From an uncultured Bacteroidales bacterium (lineage in GTDB: Bacteria > Bacteroidota > Bacteroidia > Bacteroidales > FEN-979): a stretch of 44,999 nucleotides of DNA. Where the stretch lies: NCBI GenBank assembly GCA_903875045.1, contig CAIQUS010000216.1, positions 1 to 44,999 of the forward strand, given 5' to 3'. Positions 23,730 through 32,248 of this stretch are shown piece by piece. Below the pieces are notes generated by a model. The model did no database searches, had not been told where the DNA came from, and worked only from the letters and a program-made list of their open reading frames with translations. Position 1 is the first letter of the stretch. Every line of letters starts with the position of its first letter. A program made the position numbers and the translations under genes.

Positions 23730-26639
23730 ATGAAAAAACATTATTTTTTGCTTTTATTGTTCGGGTTGCTTCTCCGGCAACTGGCCGCACAGGAGATCCC
23801 CGTGAGCGGAATCATCCTTTCTTCTGATGATAATTCACCCATTCCGGGAGTTACCGTCCTGATCAAAGGGACCTCACAAGGAACCACCTCCAACCTCAAC
23901 GGGAAATATTCATTGCTGGCGCCTCCAAACGGGGTCTTGCTTTTTTCCTTTGTAGGCATGCAAACCCAGGAAATACCTGTGAACAACCACAAAATAATCA
24001 ATGTCAAACTGACCGACCAGGACATACCACTTGGCGAGTTGGTTGTGGTAGGCTACAGCACCACAAGTAAGAAACTCCTCTCGGGAGCAATTGAGGTGGT
24101 GAATAATGAAGAGATCAAAAACATACCCATCCGCACCCTTGAAGGTGTGCTTCAGGGTCAAACGGCCGGACTCGCCATCAACATGCAGTCGGGTACCCCT
24201 GGTGGTCAGAATGTAATGAAACTCAGGGGCGGAAGTTCAATCAATGCAAGCAATGCACCCCTGATCGTCATCGACGGGATCCCTGCGATTACCGGGCAGT
24301 ATTCTCAGGTGGGTATGAGCGGGCAGGAACTCAACGCCATGACCGATATAAATCCCAATGATGTTGAATCGATGACCATTTTAAAGGATGCATCCGCCAC
24401 ATCGGTTTACGGTGCACGTGCTTCCAACGGGGTTATCCTGATCACAACCAAGAAAGGAAACCGCGATAAAACGGATGTGTCGCTGAACCTCAGCTATGGA
24501 TGGCAGACCCTGCCAAAAAACAGGATTATCCCAATGATGAGCGCTTCCGACTGGAATGCTTACAAGGGAACCAATGTACAGGGGATCAATACCAACTGGA
24601 TGGATGAAATCCTGATCACCGCACCTACCGCAAACACGGAACTCTCGGTCAGCAGCGGAAGTGATAAATTCAGGCTCTTCATCTCAGGAAACTATTATGA
24701 CCAGGGTGGTGTTGTGATGGGATCATCGTATCAGCGTTACAACGGACGGTTGAATGCGGACTACAAGATTCTGCCCAATCTGACCTTTGGCGGCGGGGTT
24801 TCAATGACTTACTCAAAAAACGCCAGGGTTGAAGGAGATGCTACACTTAACGGCCCCTTGCCTAATGCCATGTCGATTCCGGCAATTTTTCCTGTATATG
24901 ATTCAACTGGTGCTTATGATGAATCCATGTTTTATGCGAATCCGGTGGCCATTGCCAAAAATTCCATTAACTATGCATACACCAACCGTACCGCCGGAAA
25001 TGCTTACCTCGAATATAAATTTTTAAATGGTTTTACATTTACCTCCAAAATCGGGATCGATATATACAATCTCAGGGAGCACAGTTACGACCCTACAACC
25101 ACCCGTCAGGGTAAAAAATACAATGGTCTGGGCATTGAAGGAACAAGTTATGCCAGCAACCTCACCACCAACAATGTGCTCCAATACATCAATGAATTTG
25201 ACAAAAAGCACAACATTGACATCCTTATCGGTCACAGTTTTGAGAAATATGCCAGCCGGACCACTTACATCGAAGGAATAAACTTCCCGAATGACGAACT
25301 TCAGTATCTTACTTCGGCCGGCACCATCCGTGCTGCTTCAGCGAGAGCCCTCGACCGTGTGTTGAATTCGTACTTCGGACAAGCCAAATACAATTACAAG
25401 TACAAATACATCTTCACTTTCACGATCAGGGCTGATGGTTCCTCGAAATTCGGCAAGAATAACCAGTACGGGTATTTCCCTTCGGGTTCATTTGCCTGGC
25501 GTATGTCGGAAGAACCTTTCCTGAAAAAGGTGAAATGGATCAATGAACTGAAAATCAGGGCGATTTGTGGAGCCACCGGAAATGACGGCATTGGTGATTT
25601 TGGCTACCTTGGCCTATATGGTGGCGGGTATAATTATGGAGGTGGTGCCGGTATCGCACCTTACAAATTACCCAATCCGGACCTGAAGTGGGAATCAACG
25701 ATCCAAACGGGACTGGGATTTGATTTGTCGGTATTAAAAAACAGGATCAACCTTAATTTTGATGTATATTACAACCACACCAACGACCTGCTTCTCGACA
25801 GACCCCTTCCTTCCTCATCCGGTTACTACAGCATCGCAGCCAACATCGGGCAACTTGAAAACAAAGGGCTCGAAGTCGTGCTGAATACGGTAAATATCGA
25901 TAAGGCATTCACCTGGACCTCTTCCCTCAATTTTGCCATGAACCGGAACAAAGTGCTGAGCCTTTATAATGATCAGCCGATTGACGACATGGGACGTGGC
26001 GGAAACCGCGTTGAGGTAGGTCAGCCAATCGGGATCTTTTATGGCTACAATTGCCTTGGCGTCGACCCCACAACAGGGAACCTCGTGTATGAGGATATCA
26101 ACCATGATGGCGCCATTACCTCTGCCGACCGCATGAAAACAGGCGATCCGAATCCTGATTTCACCACGGGATTTACCAATGTATTTGGCTTTTTCAACTT
26201 CGAACTCTCTGTTTTTCTGCAAGGGGTGTACGGAAACGACATATTTAACGGAACGTATATCTACCTCGAGTCGGGCACCGGCGAAGACAACCAGACGGCA
26301 CGCATGAACGGTCGCTGGAAGAAACCGGGAGATATCACACAATTTCCAAAGGTTGGTGATTCATATAAGTCATCCAGGTTTATTGAAGATGGTTCTTTCA
26401 TCAGGGTGAAAAATATCACCCTGAGTTATAATTTCAGGAAGGACTGGCTTAAAAAGATCGGGATGAAGTCGGCCAAAATATACGGTACCGTGCAAAACCT
26501 GTTCACCTTTACCAACTATACCGGTATGGACCCCGAAGTAAACTACTATGGAGGATCGAGCAATATCATCCAGGGGACAGACTTTTTCACCTATCCGCAA
26601 TCGCGTACCCTCCTGATTGGCCTTACCCTTATTTTTTAA
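23730..26639 (+). CDS. susC: SusC-type TonB-dependent outer-membrane transporter
   Basis: 969 residues. Signal peptide (MKKHYFLLLLFGLLLRQLAAQ), carboxypeptidase-regulatory-like domain (~22-105: VSGIILSSDDNSPIPGVTVLIKGT...GTTSNLNGKYSL), plug (~115-230: NVMKLRGGSSINASNAPLIVIDGIP, ATSVYGARASNGVILITTKKG) and a long beta-barrel ending in SRTLLIGLTLIF with the terminal aromatic residue. It imports an oligomer bound by the SusD partner, powered by TonB-ExbBD. The adjacent cyanophycinases suggest the cargo is a peptide rather than a glycan; no glycoside hydrolase is present in the block. Confidence 0.95.
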   Translation: MKKHYFLLLLFGLLLRQLAAQEIPVSGIILSSDDNSPIPGVTVLIKGTSQGTTSNLNGKYSLLAPPNGVLLFSFVGMQTQEIPVNNHKIINVKLTDQDIPLGELVVVGYSTTSKKLLSGAIEVVNNEEIKNIPIRTLEGVLQGQTAGLAINMQSGTPGGQNVMKLRGGSSINASNAPLIVIDGIPAITGQYSQVGMSGQELNAMTDINPNDVESMTILKDASATSVYGARASNGVILITTKKGNRDKTDVSLNLSYGWQTLPKNRIIPMMSASDWNAYKGTNVQGINTNWMDEILITAPTANTELSVSSGSDKFRLFISGNYYDQGGVVMGSSYQRYNGRLNADYKILPNLTFGGGVSMTYSKNARVEGDATLNGPLPNAMSIPAIFPVYDSTGAYDESMFYANPVAIAKNSINYAYTNRTAGNAYLEYKFLNGFTFTSKIGIDIYNLREHSYDPTTTRQGKKYNGLGIEGTSYASNLTTNNVLQYINEFDKKHNIDILIGHSFEKYASRTTYIEGINFPNDELQYLTSAGTIRAASARALDRVLNSYFGQAKYNYKYKYIFTFTIRADGSSKFGKNNQYGYFPSGSFAWRMSEEPFLKKVKWINELKIRAICGATGNDGIGDFGYLGLYGGGYNYGGGAGIAPYKLPNPDLKWESTIQTGLGFDLSVLKNRINLNFDVYYNHTNDLLLDRPLPSSSGYYSIAANIGQLENKGLEVVLNTVNIDKAFTWTSSLNFAMNRNKVLSLYNDQPIDDMGRGGNRVEVGQPIGIFYGYNCLGVDPTTGNLVYEDINHDGAITSADRMKTGDPNPDFTTGFTNVFGFFNFELSVFLQGVYGNDIFNGTYIYLESGTGEDNQTARMNGRWKKPGDITQFPKVGDSYKSSRFIEDGSFIRVKNITLSYNFRKDWLKKIGMKSAKIYGTVQNLFTFTNYTGMDPEVNYYGGSSNIIQGTDFFTYPQSRTLLIGLTLIF

Positions 26640-26657
26640 CCTTAAACTCTGAACAAG

Positions 26658-27992
26658 ATGAAAAAAATATCCTACATATTGCTTGTCATCGCGCTTGCTG
26701 CGATGTCGTGCACCAAGATGCTTGACGTTCAGCCTACAGATGCCATCTCGGCCGATGTAGCCTTCAAAGACAAAGCCGGGGTTGACAAAGCCGTCACCGG
26801 AGCCTATAATTCCCTTCATGATGCAGGCAACTACGGGCGCAACCAGGTCATCGTTGAAGACCTTGCAGCCGATAATCTCGCCTGGACCGGTACGACCCGC
26901 GAATACATGCAGATAGCCGAAAACAATATTGCTGCCGACAATGCCATTATTGATGGTTTATGGGCATCCAATTATGATTGCATCAACAGGGTCAACAATA
27001 TACTCTTTCGTATTGCCAACATAGACATGACGCTATCCGAAAGAAATACCTACACCGGTGACGGACTATTTCTACGTGCATTGTCACATTACAACCTTTT
27101 ATGTTATTTTGGCGGCATTCCGGTTAAAACCAAACCAACCCTCGACCTTGGTATGATCAACCAGGCACGCAATTCGGTTGCCGAAGTTTATACCCAAATT
27201 ATTGCTGATCTTTTGCAGGCAGAAACAATCCTTCCTGCCACGAGACCATTGGGATGGGCCAGTTCCTTCAGTGCAAAAGCGCTGCTTGCAAGGGTTTACC
27301 TTGCACAATTTCAATCCACAGGCGATCCGGCCATTGCAGTTCTTGCCAAAACCAAGGCAGATGAAGTAATCAACAATGGCGGGTTTACCCTTGCCCCCGC
27401 CTATTCCGACCTGTTCAACGGGAATACCAGCGAATCCATTTTTGAAGTTGTATTTGATGCCCAGAATTATAACCGGCTGGCCCAGTATTTCTTCCCTGTG
27501 AGCCTTACCGGCCGGTATGAGGTTTCGCCTCCAGCCGCCTTTATCCAAAGTTTCCAGGCTACCGACACCACCAGGTTTGATGCTTCCATCACCTTTGATG
27601 AGAAGAATCTGCCTTATGGAATCAAATACAAAGACTACACATCCGGAACCGACCGGGTTTATGTGCTGCGTCTTGCTGAAATGTACATGATCCGCGCCGA
27701 AGCCCTGGCTTATACAGATGGGAATATTGAGGACATCAGAAGCGATATCAACACATTGCGAACTCGCGCAGGGTTGCCGGCAACAACAGCTACCAACATC
27801 CCGGAACTTAAGCTGGCAATTGAGAATGAACGCAGACATGAGTTTGCTTTTGAAAGCCAGCGTTGGTCTGACCTTGTCAGAACAAAAAGAGCCACCACCG
27901 TACTTGGAATCGATGAGAAATTCACGCTCTTTCCAATACCCCTCAGTGAACTTCAAACAAACAATCTGATGACCCAAAATCCCGGATATTGA
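26658..27992 (+). CDS. susD: SusD/RagB-family substrate-binding lipoprotein
   Basis: 444 residues. Lipoprotein signal with MSC site (ALAAMSCTKMLDVQP), then the SusD fold: TDAISADVAFKDKAGVDKAVTGAYNSL, the TPR-like GDGLFLRALSHYNLLCYFGGIPV, AKALLARVYLAQ, and the C-terminal ERRHEFAFESQRWSDLVRTKRA...FPIPLSEL. It forms the lid of the SusC transporter on the cell surface. At 444 residues it is shorter than many glycan SusDs (500-600), similar to RagB-like peptide-binding members, which fits a peptide cargo but does not prove it. Confidence 0.95.
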   Translation: MKKISYILLVIALAAMSCTKMLDVQPTDAISADVAFKDKAGVDKAVTGAYNSLHDAGNYGRNQVIVEDLAADNLAWTGTTREYMQIAENNIAADNAIIDGLWASNYDCINRVNNILFRIANIDMTLSERNTYTGDGLFLRALSHYNLLCYFGGIPVKTKPTLDLGMINQARNSVAEVYTQIIADLLQAETILPATRPLGWASSFSAKALLARVYLAQFQSTGDPAIAVLAKTKADEVINNGGFTLAPAYSDLFNGNTSESIFEVVFDAQNYNRLAQYFFPVSLTGRYEVSPPAAFIQSFQATDTTRFDASITFDEKNLPYGIKYKDYTSGTDRVYVLRLAEMYMIRAEALAYTDGNIEDIRSDINTLRTRAGLPATTATNIPELKLAIENERRHEFAFESQRWSDLVRTKRATTVLGIDEKFTLFPIPLSELQTNNLMTQNPGY

Positions 27993-28021
27993 TCATTTCT
28001 CAACCTGTAAATGTAAAAATC

Positions 28022-29221
28022 ATGAAAAGAAATCTGTTATATTTAGTCTCTGTGTTGTTCATCCTGAATTTGGGAACCGGATGCAAAGAGAAGGACATGG
28101 GCACACCGGCTGCCAGCACCGTGGCCAGTTTCAGTTATGTTATCACGAACCAGGGATACTCGCCGTGTGAAGTGGCGTTTACCAATTCATCGTTAAATGC
28201 TGCGGGATATTTGTGGGATTTCGGAAACGGACTCACCTCAACAGAAGCCAATCCCACCACGACCTACGCAACACCAGGATTATACAATGTCAAACTCACC
28301 TGCACCCCGGTAAACACCTTGTATTACAATCAGACGGTTAAAACGCTGGTTGTGAATGTAAAAGATCCACTTGGAGGCCTTACCCAGGTTTTTTACTATA
28401 CCTCCCGGGGAACAGTAGGAAATGGTCATCTTGTCATACTGGATGATGCTCCCCCGCTGATCCAGAATTTTGTCGAAGCAGACCTGTCGAGACCTTACGG
28501 AATTGCAGTTGATACTGCCCATAAAAAAGTATATATAACTGATTATTCGAATCAGGCCATTTACCGCTACGATGCAGATGGGAAGAATGTCCAGAAGATT
28601 CTTGATGCCAAGGTTGCCGGACAGGAATTCGTTGGAGATGCTGAAGCAATTTTCGTTCTCGGGGATAAAATTTACTGGGGACGCACAGGAGGCATTTACA
28701 AAGCCAACCTTGATGGCTCTAATCCTGAAGTACATATTGATTTTGGTGCCGGACCGCCCGAATACCCCATTGATATGCAATACGACCCTGCCACCAATAA
28801 AATTTACTTTGTCAATGATAAAACTGATTACACTGGCGGATTCTGGTCGGTAAACCTTGATGGGTCAAGCATGACTGAAATTATTCCGGATGTTGACGGT
28901 ACAGCACTTGAAATGGATTTCAGGAATGGTAAAGCTTACCTGGTGCTTTATGGTTCTGCAGGGACTGTTGCCCCCGAAAATGGCGTTTTTATGTGTAATT
29001 TGGATGGAACCGGCGTTACCAAAATCGGAGATTATGGCCTCAAAGCAACCTGGGGTATCACCATCGATGAAAAGCGGAACAAGCTACTGTGGGGGTATAA
29101 AATCTCAAACTCGGCACCTGACGGGAAAATAATCCGGGCAAACCTCGACGGATCCTCTCCGGAAGACTGGATTACAGGTGTAAGCCCACATGCCATGCAG
29201 GTGGTTTGGATAAAACTTTAA
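28022..29221 (+). CDS. Surface lipoprotein with PKD domain and beta-propeller
   Basis: The ATG at 28022 gives MKRNLLYLVSVLFILNLGTGCKEK, a lipoprotein signal; an in-frame start 11 codons earlier overlaps susD and is unlikely. The product is 399 residues. Residues ~30-115 form a PKD domain (PCEVAFTNSSLNAAGYLWDFGNG...TPGLYNVKLTC). The rest is a YWTD/NHL-like propeller with repeated blades of the type KVYITDYSNQAIYRYDADG and KIYWGRTGGIYKANLDGS. It sits where SusE/F-type accessory lipoproteins lie, directly after susD and before the operon terminator, so it probably binds the substrate or scaffolds the complex at the surface. Confidence 0.8.
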   Translation: MKRNLLYLVSVLFILNLGTGCKEKDMGTPAASTVASFSYVITNQGYSPCEVAFTNSSLNAAGYLWDFGNGLTSTEANPTTTYATPGLYNVKLTCTPVNTLYYNQTVKTLVVNVKDPLGGLTQVFYYTSRGTVGNGHLVILDDAPPLIQNFVEADLSRPYGIAVDTAHKKVYITDYSNQAIYRYDADGKNVQKILDAKVAGQEFVGDAEAIFVLGDKIYWGRTGGIYKANLDGSNPEVHIDFGAGPPEYPIDMQYDPATNKIYFVNDKTDYTGGFWSVNLDGSSMTEIIPDVDGTALEMDFRNGKAYLVLYGSAGTVAPENGVFMCNLDGTGVTKIGDYGLKATWGITIDEKRNKLLWGYKISNSAPDGKIIRANLDGSSPEDWITGVSPHAMQVVWIKL

Positions 29222-29228
29222 TTCGCGG

Positions 29229-29246
29229 CAGGTGACACCACCTGGC
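29229..29246. other. Small hairpin before the operon terminator
   Basis: CAGGTG-ACAC-CACCTG, a 6-bp perfect stem just after the lipoprotein stop codon and upstream of the main terminator. Confidence 0.4.
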
Positions 29247-29253
29247 AACCCAT

Positions 29254-29286
29254 AAAAAAAGCCGTCTGAAAGGACGGCTTTTTTTT
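29254..29286. terminator. Bidirectional terminator closing the operon
   Basis: A run of A, stem GCCGTC-TGAAAG-GACGGC, then a run of eight T. The A and T tracts make it functional for both the operon (+) and the convergent T9SS protein gene (-). Confidence 0.9.
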
Positions 29287-29306
29287 ATGACCTTTATTGT
29301 AAACAC

Positions 29307-30407
29307 CTATTTGACTAACATCATTTTCCTTGATGTAACCTGATCGCCACATCTGAGGGTATAGTAATAGACACCAGCAGGCAGATCTTTTGCATTGAAA
29401 TTGACACTGTGTGTACCCCTTGTTTGATTTGCATTTTCCAAAGTAGCCACTTCGCTCCCGATCACATTGTAAACCTTTAAACTTACAAACCCGCCATCAG
29501 GGATATAATAATTAATGGTCGTTGAATGACCAAACGGGTTTGGCGCATTTTGCCCGAGATTGAATTCATTTTTGGCAGATTTTATATCGTCAACGGAAGT
29601 GATCAAAGCCTGATATTTCGTTTCTGCGGCTAAAATGTTGGATAACATGGTTTGTTCATCTGCACCGAGCGCCAATGCGTAATACACATTAAATGATCCC
29701 CCCGGAGCCAGAACCACCGGCATCTGCGCAGTGATTGTAACAGGTCCATCAACGGTTGTCGAAGTATATTGAGGTTGCAGTGCACCATGATTCATCCAGT
29801 TCCATAAACTGGTATCAACAGAATAGCCATCATACCATTCAAAGGAATAGAGGGATGACAATGAAGATGAGAGAAGTTTCATTCCCATATTTACCTGATT
29901 GCCCCTGTGAAACCTTATAACGTCCGCTGCACTGTTGTATGTTACTGTATCAAATCCATACTCCTGATTGATTTCAGGAATGATATCCAAACCTGCTGAG
30001 GCATTCATGGCATCCGTTTGCATATTTTTGATATTGAACCTGACAATGGTAAAACTTGCGTTGGTCCAGCCGTAAGCGTTCAATTTTACATTTACAGCAG
30101 GGGGTAATCCTGAGTAAGAATTGTCGTAGGCATCATAATTTTCAAAATCACTCTTTGTCGGGTTGGCGACCAATACCGTTGGTTCCAGTTGCTCAGAGTC
30201 ATTTGTGTAGTCAAATACGGATGTCGGGGAAGTTTCAACCAAAATCGATGCACGTTGCAAATGTCTGATGGCATCAGGTGTATACAAACGGATTCTGCCA
30301 TACTGGTTTACATCAACCTCGAGGGCACCTGTGGTAAAAGAGGCCTGGGAATAACCATCCGCAATGGCCATCAGTACAACTGCCATAATGAGTAAAGTTT
30401 TTTTCAT
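29307..30407 (-). CDS. Secreted protein with T9SS type A sorting domain
   Basis: 366 residues. Signal peptide (MKKTLLIMAVVLMAIADGYSQ). The central ~250 residues contain a beta-rich region (FTTGALEVDVNQYGRIRLYTPDAIRHLQRASILVET, APGGSFNVYYALALGA) that I do not assign to a family. The C-terminus LGQNAPNPFGHSTTINYYIP...GSEVATL...GVYYYTLRCGDQVTSRKMMLVK is a textbook T9SS sorting domain, so it is exported and anchored on or released from the cell surface. It converges with the operon and may share its regulation, but no enzymatic role is visible. Confidence 0.85.
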   Translation of the reverse strand: MKKTLLIMAVVLMAIADGYSQASFTTGALEVDVNQYGRIRLYTPDAIRHLQRASILVETSPTSVFDYTNDSEQLEPTVLVANPTKSDFENYDAYDNSYSGLPPAVNVKLNAYGWTNASFTIVRFNIKNMQTDAMNASAGLDIIPEINQEYGFDTVTYNSAADVIRFHRGNQVNMGMKLLSSSLSSLYSFEWYDGYSVDTSLWNWMNHGALQPQYTSTTVDGPVTITAQMPVVLAPGGSFNVYYALALGADEQTMLSNILAAETKYQALITSVDDIKSAKNEFNLGQNAPNPFGHSTTINYYIPDGGFVSLKVYNVIGSEVATLENANQTRGTHSVNFNAKDLPAGVYYYTLRCGDQVTSRKMMLVK

Positions 30408-30442
30408 AGGAATTAAGTTTTTAGGTTTGACTTATGTTTATG

Positions 30443-30450
30443 CAAATATA
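30443..30450 (-). promoter_or_regulatory. -7 box of the T9SS protein gene
   Basis: Minus-strand TATATTTG, 36 bp before the start codon; it matches TAnnTTTG exactly. Confidence 0.45.
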
Positions 30451-30505
30451 ATAAATCCAAAGAAAAATGGAACGTTGAAAATTAAGTTGAGATCAAAAAA
30501 CATAC

Positions 30506-30513
30506 TAACTTTG
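30506..30513 (+). promoter_or_regulatory. -7 box of the YfcC-type transporter gene
   Basis: TAACTTTG, 37 bp before the start codon, with a TTG at 30487-30489 (16-bp spacing). Confidence 0.45.
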
Positions 30514-30550
30514 AACGCAAGATTACTCACCTAAACCCAGGCCTGTTGTC

Positions 30551-32152
30551 ATGTCAAAAAAAGTAAAGATACCCCACACCTATGTCATCGTCTTCTTTAT
30601 TATCATAATCGCAGGAATATTGACCTGGATTATTCCCGGTGGCACTTTTATACGTGAGACCATTACCGTTAACGGGATTGATCGCGAAGTAGTTAAAAGC
30701 AACAGTTTTCATTATATCGGAAATTCTCCTCAAACCTGGCAAATCTTTTCTGCTATTTTTGACGGATTTGTTGACAAAGCCAATATCATTGTTTTCATCC
30801 TGCTCATCGGAGGAGCCTTTTGGATCATGAACCAGACGAAATCGATCGATATCGGAATTTATGCATTTCTCCGTTACACGAAAAAAATCGGGAATAACCG
30901 GGTCATGAAATACCTTGGGATAGATAATCTCATTATCGTACTGATCATGTTAATATTCAGTATTTTCGGAGCGGTATTCGGTATGAGTGAAGAGACCATT
31001 GCATTTACAATCATATTTATTCCGCTTGCCATAAGGATGGGTTACGATTCGATTACCGGAGTATGCATGTGTTATGTTGGCGCCCACCTCGGTTTCGCAG
31101 GGGCTCTGCTCAATCCCTTTACCATTGGTATCGCGCAAGGATTGTCGAAATTGCCGCTGTTCTCCGGGATCGAGTACAGGCTGTTCTGCTGGGTCGTTAT
31201 CACTGTCACAGGAATCGCATTTGTTCTATGGTATGCCAATAAAATCAGAAAAAAACCAAAATCATCCTATGTTTATGAAGAGGATGCTTACTGGAGGGAA
31301 CACACCAGTAAAGACGAATTGACCATTGAATACCATACCCCGACATCCGCCTGGTTTGTATTCGGGGCCATCCAGATTGTTTTAATCATCTTTTCCATTT
31401 TCTATCCGCTTACAAACCTTAGGATTGGACTTTCAAGCATCATCATACCGATCCTTCCCATTCTTGCTGCCATGTTTCTGGTATCAAGCCTTTTGTTATT
31501 AAGAAAATCGGTCCATTTTTTCATCCTCAATCTTTTCTTTTTTACGATTGCCTTTCTCATCGTAGGTGTAATGGGTTATCAATGGTATGTCATGGAAATT
31601 GCTACCCTCTTCTTTGTCATGGGCATATCTTCCGGGCTTGCCATGAATTACAGCCTGAATACCATCACAAATTACTTTCTTGATGGGGCCCGTGATATCC
31701 TTTCAGCCGGGATCATCGTTGGCTTGGCCGGAGGGATTATCATCATCCTGAAAAACGGACAAGTGATTGACACCCTGCTCTACTATGTGGCAGGCTCCAT
31801 GAACAACCTGGGAAACTATGCGACAATCAGCATCATGTATGTGATCCAAACCGGCATCAATCTGATCATGCCATCCGGTTCGGCCAAGGCAGCGCTCACC
31901 ATGCCCATCATGTCACAGTTTTCCGACCTCATCGGTGTTTCCAGACAGGCAACTGTGATGGCCTATCAGTTTGGGGATGGTTTTACCAATATGCTCACTC
32001 CAACATCCGGTGTACTGATGGGTGTGCTCGGAGTATCACGCATACCTTATGATAAATGGCTTAAGTGGATCGCTCCCCTGATGTTGATTTTGTTCGTCCT
32101 TGGTTTTCTGCTACTTATCCCAACAGTAACCATGAAACTGAACGGTTTCTGA
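30551..32152 (+). CDS. YfcC-family amino acid/peptide transporter
   Basis: 533 residues with about 12 membrane helices. The N-terminus PHTYVIVFFIIIIAGILTWIIPGGTF is the YfcC/ArcD-like signature. Other landmarks are GAFWIMNQTKSIDIGI, FGMSEETIAFTIIFIPLAIRMGYDSITG, GAHLGFAGALLNPFTIGIAQGL, MPSGSAKAALTMPIMSQFSDLIGVSRQ and DGFTNMLTPTSGVLMGVLG. The family includes basic amino acid exchangers and short peptide/C4-dicarboxylate carriers of the inner membrane. It follows the peptide-utilisation operon by ~1.3 kb (with the T9SS gene between) and could move arginine, ornithine or Asp-Arg dipeptides. Substrate is inferred from context only. Confidence 0.85.
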   Translation: MSKKVKIPHTYVIVFFIIIIAGILTWIIPGGTFIRETITVNGIDREVVKSNSFHYIGNSPQTWQIFSAIFDGFVDKANIIVFILLIGGAFWIMNQTKSIDIGIYAFLRYTKKIGNNRVMKYLGIDNLIIVLIMLIFSIFGAVFGMSEETIAFTIIFIPLAIRMGYDSITGVCMCYVGAHLGFAGALLNPFTIGIAQGLSKLPLFSGIEYRLFCWVVITVTGIAFVLWYANKIRKKPKSSYVYEEDAYWREHTSKDELTIEYHTPTSAWFVFGAIQIVLIIFSIFYPLTNLRIGLSSIIIPILPILAAMFLVSSLLLLRKSVHFFILNLFFFTIAFLIVGVMGYQWYVMEIATLFFVMGISSGLAMNYSLNTITNYFLDGARDILSAGIIVGLAGGIIIILKNGQVIDTLLYYVAGSMNNLGNYATISIMYVIQTGINLIMPSGSAKAALTMPIMSQFSDLIGVSRQATVMAYQFGDGFTNMLTPTSGVLMGVLGVSRIPYDKWLKWIAPLMLILFVLGFLLLIPTVTMKLNGF

Positions 32153-32248
32153 AATATCATGAAATTTCAGAAAAATACTATCCGGAATATCGAAAAAGTG
32201 CATAATCATCGTCAAGGAATCCATCAACATCATACAACCATCTGATGT

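Noticed and set aside
25815-26342. 175-codon open frame antisense to susC
   Set aside because: A shadow of the barrel-coding sequence; no start context or family signal.
27099-27977. 292-codon open frame antisense to susD
   Set aside because: It mirrors the real susD gene, has no recognisable family pattern, and the plus-strand product has full SusD motifs.
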